A stretch of DNA of 64,000 bases from Daphnia pulex (lineage: Eukaryota > Arthropoda > Branchiopoda > Diplostraca > Daphniidae), in assembly GCF_021134715.1 (NCBI RefSeq), contig NC_060023.1:1-64000 (forward strand). The letters run 5' to 3'. Position numbers and translations under genes: made by a program. Below the pieces are notes generated by a model. It was not told the DNA's origin. It did not search any database and was given only the letters and a program-made list of their open reading frames with translations. This document shows positions 34,701 through 45,410 of the stretch, in pieces; position 1 is the first letter of the stretch, and each line of letters begins with the position of its first letter.

Positions 34701-37700
34701 GCATCATCGTCAATAGAACCGTGATGGCCTCTGGGCAGTACATGGGGACGCCACGACCGCCCAGCGAAGCGATGGGCTGCCCTTGGCTCACACCAAACAA
34801 GCAGCTCCAAATCGTTTCCAGGTCCAACTGGCTCGAGGTCCTCAGCTGGGCTTTGCCAACCATCAGACCGATGATGAGGTAGTAGATTTCAGGCAGGCTC
34901 GTGTGGTTGACTAGCATCCAGCCCAGCAGCTGGAACCCTGGTAGCTGCTGGCTCTGCAGGTTGCCGCTGGGGGACGTGGCCACATCGTCTGAAGCCACGC
35001 TGAAGGTCCTGCCCACCAAACGCAGGGGGCCTGCAGCCCCTGCACCAGACGCAAACCCCTGAGAGGTGATGAGATCCCTGGAACGAGCCCAGCCGGCCCC
35101 AGTGCTGACCCCCTCACGGAATCTGGCGAGGGACTGCTGGTTGGAGAGCAGAAGGAGGAGGCAGTTGGCAGAGAGGATGACGCTGGATGACTTGACTTGT
35201 GGCTGCATGAACAGCAGCAGCCAATCGAAACCCAACACGCGAAGAAACTCTTCGGCGAACCTGAAATCAACAAGACATTTTCAATTTGGAACAATTTGGG
35301 CAAAACATTAACGAATGGCTCACGTCTGATTGATGACGCCCTTGTCGTGGACGAGTAGCAGCTTGAAGAGGAGAGTCAGACCTTCATTTCGACTTGCCAC
35401 CAAAGCTGCCGGCGAACTGTCGTCCAGCTTCCCGTCATCGCTGCTCGTATTCTTGTCATCGTTGACGCAGACGGGCAGAGTGGTGGCCAAATACTGGCCG
35501 AATCTGTTTGACGATCGAAATGAAAACAAAAACAATCGTCAACGCCATCTAGCGGTCAAACGTCAAACTAGACGCCATCTAGCGACGAATAATGCGAAAG
35601 AAAATCAAACAACTCACAGCAAAAGGTCGACTGGGCGAGGATTGTTGTGCAAGAGCCAGCCGAGAAGGTTCCAGAGGGTTTCTCGAGCACTGGCGCCGAG
35701 TATTGCGACGACCCCTCCGCCCGGGTGATGATTTTCGTGATGGAGAATCTGCAGCAGACGGCCGACCAGGTTCAGGTCGCGCAAATAGCGCGTGTTACTC
35801 CGGCCGTCTGTTCCGCTCTCGGCCGCCATCCGGTAAAACAAGTCGAACAAAACTTTTAACAAATCGTCCACCGTATCTCTCCACACCTGGAAAAAAAAAA
35901 GTCCAAATTATTCAAAGTAAAAACTTGAAATAATTAAAGAAAAACAAACATCGAGATCGGCCAGCAGGTCCCTAAAGGCCAGGCTGTTGTTGGGCTCGTT
36001 GCCGGCCTTGTTGTTGTGCTGTTCAAAGCCGACCAGGACCAGGATCAGCTGCAGGATGTGGTTGTTGAGCCAGGCCTTGTGGCGCTTGAGGAGGTAGGCC
36101 AGCGTCTGGTAGCCGCGGATGCGCTCCATCTCGTGCTGGGCTTGCCCGTTGCACTTGACCACGTAGACCAGGGCCTTGACCGAGGCGTAGAGGCTCTCCA
36201 CGTCCGTCGCCATGGCCACTAGGCCCAACAGGACGTTGCAGCCGCCAACAGCCTGCATCGTGGTGCAGATGGGCCGCGGGCAAAAGACTCGGACACCCAG
36301 GTAACCGATGACGACTCCGCCCAGGGTCCTGGCCGGACCGGAAAGATGCCCAGCCGCGTTGTGCAGCAGCCGGATGGGGGTGGCATTCTCGTGCGACGAC
36401 ATGCCCAGCTGTTTGGCCACGGAGCGCGAGTCCGTCTTGCGGTAGACTTTGCGGATCTTGGCCAACGTCAACGGACTCATGGCCGAGGCGTTGAGACCGA
36501 AAACGATCCGCTCCTCGTTGACCAAGGAGCACAGAGCCTCGGCCGAGCCGGGCAGTTGCGGCGCCTGGAGGCTGCCGACGTAGTGGGGGCCGATCCTGTA
36601 AATCCACTGGACCACCTGAGGGTTGAAGGCGTCCTCGACGAGATGACACGGACCCTGGCGCCAGACGAGCCTCGATTGGCGTCGCCATGACGGCGCCGTG
36701 CCGATGTAACCGAAAACGGACGAGGCCACCGTCAAGTTGGCCGCTCCTCCGCCCGGATTTTGTGATATGTAATGCATCTGCGCATTTTAAAAAGTGAAAT
36801 TAGTTGAAATAAAAATTCAATGGAATAATCAAAACAAAGGGCGATCCTCACTTTGCCCGTGTAGACCAACTGGCCGTCAATGTAGAGGGAAAATTGGGAA
36901 TTCTTTAAAACGGCCCGGCTCCAGACCAAGGCCAAGTGATGCCAATGTCCTTCCTGGATCAGATCGGGATTCCAAATCCGAGCACCGAAATCACCCGACA
37001 CTTCCGGCTCCCAATCGCTCGATCCTGGTGGTTCAATTGGATTCAATTAAAATTCCCAGGAGGTTCAAAATAAAATTTCACCTTTGGGCAAAGGAGTTTC
37101 CTGGGTGCTGACCAGCAAAGCCTTGTCCCTGGGCGACAAGACGACGCTCAAACAGACCAAATTGTCGTCCGGCCGCTCCATGACATTCCTGACCAGCGTC
37201 AGGAGCCGAATGCCGTGCGGGTCCAGTCGGGGATCGCTAAACTTGTCGACGCAGATCCAGGTGGAGTAGCTCATACCCGTTGGGGCCGGAAAGACTCGGT
37301 CGCCTCCGCTGCCCACTCCGCCCATAATCACTTGGCCGGATGAGCCGTTTTGGCCGGCGGCACCTTGTCCAGCCCCACCGCCTCCTCCGCCACCGGATCC
37401 CGAACCGACTCCGCCGTGCTGACACTGGGGCGCCACCGACGGGAGGAAAAGGCATCCGAATCCTTCCGGCTGCATGTCGAACTCGACAAAGGGCGGAGGC
37501 GACAGCGCCACTCCCTGGTGGCCGCTCCTGCCCACGTCCTTGGGTGTCGACATGGACACTAGCGATTTCAAGCGGAACAAGGGCAGTGGGGCGCCGTTGC
37601 TGTTGGTCTGCGCCGTTTTGGGATCGCTCAATTCCGGCAGGAGGCAATTCAAAGGATCGCCCATCCGCAGAAAGGCCCTCAAGTCTTTAGGCTCGAGGGC

Positions 37701-40700
37701 CTGGCGGACGAGCTGCTCCAGGACGGTCAGCAGGGGTCCGTGGAGGTGACGGGACTCGTCATTGAGGACCGAACTGGCGTATTTCAGGATCTCTGAGGGA
37801 AATCCGGCGTCGCAAAGGATTTGGACGTTGCGCTCCGAGTGGGTCAGCGACTGGATAATGTCCGTCACCAGGAGCTGGAGACTCTTGCTGGCCTTGACGT
37901 TCTCGGGCGTCCAGATGGAAGGCAGGAGCTGGAACATGGCCAGGACGACGCCGGGATGGACCAGAATAGGATCCGGATTGGCGCTGATGGGATTGAGATT
38001 CACCGGCCTCCTGAGAGCGACACTCGGGTCACTATCGCTGAGACTTTTACTCCGTGGAATAGTTTTGCCGTCGGCCGAGCAGCAGACGGGCAACTGTTGG
38101 GCCCGATCGTACGAGTCCACGGCCAAATCGTAAAGGAGTCGAAGGACCAGGGTGGCATTGACCAGCGACCGGTTCTTGTCCTTGACTTCTTCTTCCCTGC
38201 AGAAATAATAAAAAGTAAAAATGGATCGATTGACTGGGATTTAACTGGGAACTTGCTCGAAATCCTGGACGCCTCGGTTAAAGATTTGGTGCAATCCTCC
38301 GACTTGTTGGAGGGGTGGATCGCCGTCTTCCGGCTCGTCGGGCGAGTCAAAGGTTCGGGTCTGGTCGAAACAGCCCAGCAGGCGGATGGTGTCGCAGAGA
38401 GACGGGCCACAAATCTCCTGCTGGAAGAACTTGGCGTTGGCCGGCTCGTAGCGCATGGCCACGCAGAGCGTGTTGAAAATGAGGTGCAGGAGCCGCAGGA
38501 TCTCGACGGGGGTCAGGGAATCCCAATTGGACGAGCTGGAGGCCGACTGGGCCGGATCGGGATGGAGGCAGCCCTCCATCGAGACCAGGGCCGACATGAT
38601 GTAGACAAAGGCGCCCACTTTACGGAACATGGTCCTGGTCCGGTGGCTCTCCCTCAGGCAGGTCAGCAGCGATTTCAAAATGTCCATTTTCAGGGCCAGG
38701 TCGGTGGCGGGCGCCGATTGGAGGAGACCCAGGACGGTGCCCATATCGTCGTCACCGCCCGTGCTCAAAATGAGCTGCTGGACCAGGCAGAGAGCTTCCC
38801 GGCGGCAGTCGGTGTAGGGGATGAGATTGTGGGCGCAGCGGGCGCCGCCCGACTCACGGAAAACGGCCGCGTTGTTGGCGTTGCCCACCAAGAGGACGCC
38901 CAGGCCTTCCATCACTAAATAACCCAATTCTCTTTCGCGGTCCGGCTCTTCTTTGATGATGGCCTGCTGCCCGTCACTGCCGTCCAATTTCAATTTCATC
39001 ACCGAGGCAAAGCGCTGGAGGCAAGTCACTAGGACTTCCAGCAATCCCACTTCGCGGTAGACATCCTTGAAGATGGCGTGATGCCTAAAATAATGAAACA
39101 AAAAATGAGGATCAATCAATTGGTCTGTATGCCGCCAATGTGGGTGATATCGATCCAGCGTGAGTAATAATAGCCCAGCGACAAAAGGAAGGAACCAGTA
39201 CTCTAACCCTCGACTATCAATAAGTCGGGAATGGGGCTGAGGACACAAGGATCGATAAAAGAGCATAGAGTACCTCAGAATGGTGAGGAGGACGACCATG
39301 CACTGAATACTGCACTGCGTGTAATTGGCTGCGTGATTTCTCAACAAAAGCGAAAGGGAAATCAGCTCCTTGCAAGGGACGTAGTTGAGCTGGAAAACCA
39401 CAAATTCCAGCAGTCGGAAATATTTCTCCTGCACAATTCAACAACCCGAAAATTAATGTTGACATTGTCCAAAATTTTCCAAATAGTACTAGTTGAAATG
39501 ATACCTGAACTTCGGCTCCTTTCAAATGAATCTTTTCGGCAAACTGATTCAAAGTGTTTTGCGACTCGAGGATGAAATAATTGGCCGGATCAGAGTGGAA
39601 AATGGTGGAAACGGCGTCCAGGATCACCGAGGAAAGAGTCGACGTTGATGATTTGATGAAAGCGCTGTGCAACACCTGGAACGCCGGGATATTCCTCACG
39701 CTCGACCCTGGACATCCCAATCAAAAAATGATAAAACAACCAAATCAAATTAAAAGGCTGGTGGATATACCTTTGCCCAGCGGAGTGGGGGTGATAAAGT
39801 TTGGCAATTGAAAAAGAGATCCGGTGGAAAAGGCCATGGGACGGACTTCGTGAAATCCGCACGTACTCAACGACGAAACCAGGAAAACCAAATTCCTCAG
39901 AGCCTCTTGAGATTCCACGACCGTGTCGTGTTCCGCCCTGCCAATGGCCACACAAAACCAATTAACAATTAAAAATCTAACCCAAATGGCCATAATGTGT
40001 CAATTCACCTGAGCAAAAATTCGGTCAGGAAACTGTAGCCCTGGCAACTGCGAAAATCGTCCAAAAGCGTTTGCGTCACGTCGGCCGAATCTTTCAACAG
40101 GCAAAAGACGGTGGCGAACATTTCCACCACTTCCAGCGGCAGCAAATCGCCTGAAGCCTTTTGCATGTTCTCCACGCAGAGCGAGACGCAGCCTTTATCT
40201 GTCCAGGGCGGAATCAATCATCAATGAATAATAAACAATTGAACACGACAAGGAAACTTGAAAGCCAATTACTGTGGATGTAGCCGAGAACGAGGGCCGT
40301 CAATCCGTGTCGAGTCAACACGACCAGCACTTCATTGGCATTTTTCCTCCATAAAAGGTTGTGCTGAGGGCACCAGGAGCTCAGGGCCGAAAACAAAAGT
40401 GTCAAATCGTCTTTCCTGGCCAGCTCTTCCGTGGCTGCTGGGACGCTGCACAATCTAACGAGCATCTGCAATTGAAATGACTTGATTAACTCCTGAGAGC
40501 CTGGCAGAAAAAACAATTTTAAAATCAATAAGACCTGGCCAAAGGATTTCTGCAAAAGTTGCCTCCGCTCCCTGGGAGTGAACTCGCAGCCCGGCGGGGC
40601 CGTGTCGGGGTTTTCCAGATCGGGAAGATCGAAGAATAAGTAGAGACACTTGACTAACGTTGAAGGAACAGAGGCGGCCGTCATGATTTCAATCAAGCCG

Positions 40701-41227
40701 GGACCGCCCAGTGAGAGCAAGTTGAGACAGGTCAGCAACATCCAGCCGTTTCCGTTCGATTCCTGGGTGGCGTTGGTGCTGGACTCTTCCATTTCGAGGA
40801 AACTGGCGATGGCCTGGCTGGCGGCCACAGTCGACTGGTTGGACGCCCGCCGTCGGATTTCCGACACGGCCAAACGGGACACTTGCTGACAGAAGCTGCC
40901 CACTTCGGGGAATTTCTCCAGCATTTCAGAGGCTGGGCAGTGGGAGAAGACACGGCAAAAGAGGGGCAGCATGCTGTACATCCTGCTCTCCCTATCTGCT
41001 TCCGTCATGGCCTGGGTGGCCACCGAGTTGAAGTCAGAAAACAGTTTGCGTAGATGGGTGAGGCTGAGGGCTGCGTGCTGAGATGGGGAGGGTTTGATGC
41101 CCATAACGATTTCTGTTGTGGCGCAATTGGCAACTGGAGGACAAGTGTTGGCTCCAGCCTGCTGACTAGCTTCCGTCTGTGCGGCCTGGCTACTGGAGCC
41201 AAGCAGGAACCGTTTCATGGCATTCAT
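28770..41227 (-). CDS. WDFY3: WDFY3/Alfy (blue cheese) orthologue, 3635 aa, 21 coding exons
   Basis: Large BEACH scaffold that binds PI3P membranes and links ubiquitin/p62 aggregates to the autophagy machinery; blue cheese in flies. Exons, 5' to 3': 41227-40535, 40465-40273, 40198-40009, 39937-39771, 39707-39505, 39428-39274, 39084-38257, 38196-37082, 37024-36852, 36777-35950, 35886-35618, 35503-35324, 35260-33785, 33715-33623, 33551-32302, 32243-30031, 29967-29772, 29698-29432, 29353-29242, 29160-28963, 28878-28770. All phases agree (10,908 nt). The N-terminus reads MNAMKRFLLG, with ISEIRRRAS-type and VPSTLVKCLYLFFDLP blocks typical of Alfy. A concanavalin-like fold lies near 1185-1300 (GHWHHLALVWS). 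PH-BEACH starts near 2590, BEACH spans about 2757-3040 (FQYLMHLNTLAGRSYNDLMQ), and WD40 repeats about 3120-3340. A LIR-like FEMI is near 3451 and a FYVE finger about 3570-3632 (HWLRDD, RRHHCRNCG, RVCQECY). Poly-Gln runs flank the LIR. Human WDFY3 is about 3.5 kb of codons, so this is full length. Exonic G+C is much higher than in its neighbours. Confidence 0.97.
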
Positions 41228-41308
41228 TTTCTGCAAGCCACAAATGTGATCAAATCATTAGTTTATATTTCCACCCCAAATAATAACAATCACTGAGGGA
41301 CAACTTAC

Positions 41309-41410
41309 ATGAGATATTTCGTCTCTCGAACCTTAAAAAGAGGGACTTTGTGATTGGGTATTTACGTCATGGGGAAGCATCTTTTCGCCATCAATCTGAT
41401 TGGCAGAATG
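41309..41410 (-). promoter_or_regulatory. WDFY3 5' UTR exon and likely promoter
   Basis: The first coding exon opens with an acceptor (GCTTGCAG) 3 bases before the start codon. A matching donor, CTCAT then GTAAGT, ends an untranslated exon at 41309, giving a 78-bp intron. Upstream on the minus strand are a CRE-like TGACGTAA (41362-41369) and two CCAAT boxes (41353-41357 and 41399-41403). The transcription start is not determined. Confidence 0.45.
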
Positions 41411-41569
41411 AGAAAATGCGGGCCAAGAATTTGTTTTCACTTCATCGTTGTTATCAGTTTCCCTGGTTTCACAATAAAAAAAGAAACTAAAACACTAGAA
41501 ATTATGTCTCTGTCACTGACATTTGACAGTCGCACAGATTACGTCCAATGAAAACAACGGGGATGAGAC

Positions 41570-41788
41570 CTACGTCAGCGCCACCATGCGACCAATTTTT
41601 GATTCTCGAAAATATTTGATTAACTGGCCAATGCGGCAACCCTGAACTGAAATCGGGAACAATTTCCATTTTTCCCGCTTCATTTTCACGTTGGTGGTTT
41701 GAGGTGCTGGTCGACTTAACACGTCTTGCTCGTCGATAATTTTTGGAGATTCGAGAAAATCATTAGATTTCCTATTTGCAATGGACAT
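41570..41788 (-). CDS. Possible short ORF upstream of WDFY3
   Basis: From ATG at 41788 the frame reads MSIANRKSNDFLESPKIIDE, continues with KMKREKWKLFPISVQGCR and ends GRMVALT. It is open further upstream to 41908, so this may be the last exon of something starting to the right. The composition is protein-like, but no family is recognised and no splice site is certain. The stop lies in a reversed CTCF-like site (CAGCGCCACCATGCG at 41576). Confidence 0.2.
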   Translation of the reverse strand: MSIANRKSNDFLESPKIIDEQDVLSRPAPQTTNVKMKREKWKLFPISVQGCRIGQLIKYFRESKIGRMVALT

Positions 41789-41989
41789 GCTGAAGCCTGA
41801 AGGTGAAAACAAAGTTTTCTCTGTTTCATTCTTGTGTAAACTGTTCCACCGTTTCTTAGATAATAGGGGTGACAATCTGAGAAAAAGTTGAACCTCGTGG
41901 ATGGACACGAACTAATCGTCAGTTTATTTGAATCATGATTTAAAGAGATTCCTAGGTTTGCCATTTATTTAATCTATTTAATAAGATGG

Positions 41990-43190
41990 AGGCACATAGC
42001 ACTTCTGTAGTAGTTTGCAAACATATGTAATGGCAATTCTCTGGTTGTATAATTTTAGGAATCAATTAACTTTCGTGTTTCTCTGGCCTGTAGCAATTAA
42101 CAAACTTGAACCTTGAGACAGGGAGAGTACAATAATCTAGAGCATTACTGAAATGCCTTGGTTCTATAGGTATTGTAGTTGCTGACCCTTTTCAATCAAT
42201 CACTTTATTCTGTTACAATTGCCAAGACACTTTTAGCCATTTCGCTTTCTCTAGAATTTACTTCACAAATATTTATGTGATCTGTGCTCTTGTGGTGATT
42301 CAATTGTTTTGGCATGTTGGTTTAAGTTATTCGCTGGTTTTAATTTCAATGTTTTCTATCACATTGTTACAGTTATTGCTGGCTTTCGAGTAAGAACAAC
42401 ACAAGAAAAACAACTCAGCTACACCAGCAAGATCACAGAGATGTCAATGCTGTCGTTACTGGGGCTTCATTTAAAGGTAGGCCCCAATTATCTTTTGACT
42501 TTTGTTGGTGATTGAAGCTAATGTCCACCACTTCCTTGAGTTGATTAATCCCCTCCTTCATTTTACCAACCCGTTTTCATATCTGACCTGGCCATTTTCC
42601 TTGTCGTTGCAATTGTTATGTTTTGCCATTTGTACCTGCTGTTTTTTTGTTTGTTATTTTTGGCTGCAATGATGTCACAAAAAATCTGAATTGAACGAAC
42701 GATTCCGCGGGCTATAAATCGGCTATAAATCTGCCCGACCTCTTTCGATTAGAATTGGTAATTCCTAGTCGAAATTTTGTGTTTAAAATTTTTTTTAGCC
42801 CTTTTTTTTTTAACATTTTGAAATCGTTCGCGTGACAGTTATTGCATATTTTTATTTTCATGAAAACGACTTATTAGCTGTGATATACTCGTCTCCCCAT
42901 ATTTCAATGGCCAGCTTATATCAGAAGCCTTGCACTAAGTCGTTTTCTTTATAAGAGGGAGGTTGATGGGTTGCAACTTCTTTGGTTGGGCTGAAACACA
43001 TTTTTTTTATTTGTTTGCATCTGAACCTTTTTTCCAATGGACCTTTCTCTTCATTTAAAGTATACAGAACTCAAATTGATCTCGGTTGAACCCACTCTCA
43101 GTCGATGCCATCACAATACTGGGTGTTTGAATTGCTTTTTGAATTTATTTTGTTGTGAATTCGTGATCAAAAGTTGATTTATTTTCCTAC
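41990..43190. other. Duplicated noncoding sequence near the C1q family
   Basis: An exon-like segment near 42384-42478 ends TTTAAAG before GTAGG and resembles 43808-43913. The stretch 42890-43110 (GCTTATATCAGAAGCC, CTTTGGTTGGGCTGA) resembles 45095-45290. Together they mark a tandem duplication of the interval 3' of the C1q gene. No gene is supported. Confidence 0.4.
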
Positions 43191-43515
43191 CTACAACACT
43201 TTTAAAATAATATTTCTTCTTCCAAAGTGGGTCCAATTGTCATTAGGATTATCGTAGAGATTCGCGCCAGTCGAAATGAATTTTATCTGAAGCCAAATTT
43301 CATCCCTTTTTCGTAAACTAAGTGTCGAATGCAGAGTCAACGATTTTTCTTGATTAGTTTGACTGTTGTACTCTTTCTCACAAAACCCCACCCGATGTAA
43401 TTCCCGTTGAGATAGAGACCTACTCCTAAACTAAGTATAGATGACGATACGGGAAATTAGGCGTGTCCAGTAAACGAGAAGAAAGATACGTTCCTGGGGC
43501 GGGTGCCGTGAATTT
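43191..43515 (-). pseudogene. C1q-domain gene, decayed 3' exon
   Basis: The frame with TLHSTLSLRKRDEIWLQIKF and STGANLYDNPNDNW is clearly related to the C-terminal C1q segment of the intact gene at 45411 (LTLQSTLSLQKGDQIWLQIK). Homology continues to about 43515 at DNA level, but the frame is broken and the rest of the exon is missing or replaced. It is a dead tandem paralogue. Confidence 0.75.
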
Positions 43516-45330
43516 GGCGTTTCAACTAGACTGTTTGCATTCAACGTGGTGCAATTCTGCTGCTGTAGAATAGTTTCGTTTATTAAAACCTCTCCAATCA
43601 CAAACTTGATTTTGATAAACTGTTGGTCTAAAATAATCAAATCGTTTTCTATCTTTTTCGCCAAAATTCTTGTGATCTCTGCCCTTAAGATATGTACCAT
43701 GTTTGGGCATTTTGTACATTTTTCCGCATTTTTCACTGTCATTTCAATATATATTTTATTCCAAATGGTTGCAGATATCCATTGCCGGCTGTCGAGACAG
43801 AATGGCACCTGAAAGTAGAACGAGAATAGCAGATGCCAACAGCAGTAACAGGATCACGAGGCTGTCGAGGCTGGTAATTCGCCGGTGCTGGTCGTTAGGG
43901 CTTCATTCCAAGGTAGGAACCAGTTATTCTTTGTCATTCATGTGGTATAAATGTCGGTTTACTTACTTACGGTGCAGTATTCTGATTCCCATCTTCTTTT
44001 ATCTCTCGGCCTTCCGTATTTGTTTTCATTGTGAACTGGCCGCTTTCCTTTCATCGGCCGACCTGGTGTTACCTGTAGTTCATTTCTAGTAGGATTCCGC
44101 GGTGGAATAACTTCCTGATCTGACATTTAATGGCACGTCTGTTGGTCCTATCTGGGACTAATGGCTGTGTAGCAAATTTAATTGGAAAGATTATGAGTCT
44201 ACATTTCCAGTCCATTCCAGGAAATGAAGGAAAGTTTTTTTGGTTTGAATTGCAAGCCCAAAATGTGAACGAAATTCGTGTCTGGCGTGTCGAAGAATCA
44301 ATCGCGTTTCATCTCAAAGACTCTGAAAATGGTTGCACGTGTCAAGTTCCTGCTTTGGAACATCAGTTTGTTGCACGTATTTTGTTTTGCGCAACACTAA
44401 TTGGTGTGTGTATTCAAATAAGTTGCTTGCAAATTTTTGATAAGACCTTCTTTAACATGGTTAATCCGGGTCCCATTGAAATCTGATTATTCCTCCCGAA
44501 AACGAAGGACACAAATGTGACTTAACTGCGCTTGCATTTTCTCAATGAATTATTGTGACCGCGATTCTTCATTGGGAAACAGCTCTCTTGATTTCTTTGC
44601 TGATGTATTGGCGAACAAATATTGCCAAAAGTGAGGATCATGGCTTCGCTGTAGTTTGAGGGAAAATAATGAAACAAACGGGACGAGACTGTACAAGCTG
44701 TGGTCGTTCGGCTTATTGTTAGCTCCGGCTATTCTAGCCCGAACTTGCGTAAACATTCGGCCTGGGAAAAGACATGGGCCTTATTCTTGAGAACCCCAAT
44801 CGTATTTGATGCAGTTGCTATTCCAGTCTTTTCGCCAGCATTGATGATAAGGCTCTTAGTGGGGAACAGAATCACCTGAGCCTCATTCACTAGGCCAACT
44901 TATTGCAGACACTTCTCTCTCCTCTAAAAGATGGGTTGGGCTTCCTCAGGCAAATGCGAATTTGTGGTCCGGTCGTTCACTGTCCCATTTGGTAGTGGTT
45001 ACATCTAATTCATCAAACTGCTACACTGCAATTTCCTAGCCAGCTTATTGAAAAAAAGGCAAAGATTTAAAATTCGTCTCCCGACTTTTTGATAGCCAGG
45101 CTTGTATCAGAAACCGTGCAACAAATCGTTGAGATATTGTTGGGCTTCTCACTTGGTTGGGCTGATATCTTATTTTTCTCCTTTGCTTGTCTGGCTACTT
45201 GATTTCATCGGACCCGTTGTCAATGGACCTTTTTTGCTTTTTTAAAGAAACAGAACTCGCATCGATCTCAAGTGAACCCGAACTCAATAAGATGCCCTCA
45301 CAGATTAGTTTTGCGAGTTACAAATTTTTT
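43516..45330. other. Intergenic, repeats and one unexplained ORF
   Basis: A plus-strand frame of 118 codons (44130-44486, MARLLVLSGTNGCVANLIGK and onward) includes FFWFELQAQNVNEIRVWRVE. It looks mildly protein-like, but no partner exon or family is seen. From about 44750 the sequence resembles the dispersed repeat at 56060-56330 (ATGATAAGGCTCTTAG, ACTTATTGCAGACA). A short second copy of the 3' flank duplication follows. Confidence 0.3.
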
Positions 45331-45410
45331 ATTTTTATTTTCCAGATGATAAAAATCAATTGATTTCCCATCTCACACCATGTTTAAAAAATAAGTTCTT
45401 CTTCCAAAAT

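Noticed and set aside
38251-38256. Canonical GT donor (GTTCCC) for WDFY3 exon 7
   Set aside because: Using it puts exon 8 out of frame; only the overlapping GC donor preserves the conserved protein.
32555-38918. Antisense and alternative-frame ORFs of 100-365 codons (32555-33562, 37821-38918, 30605-31369, 36023-36688)
   Set aside because: All lie within verified WDFY3 exons and reflect codon bias; none keeps a splice-compatible structure.
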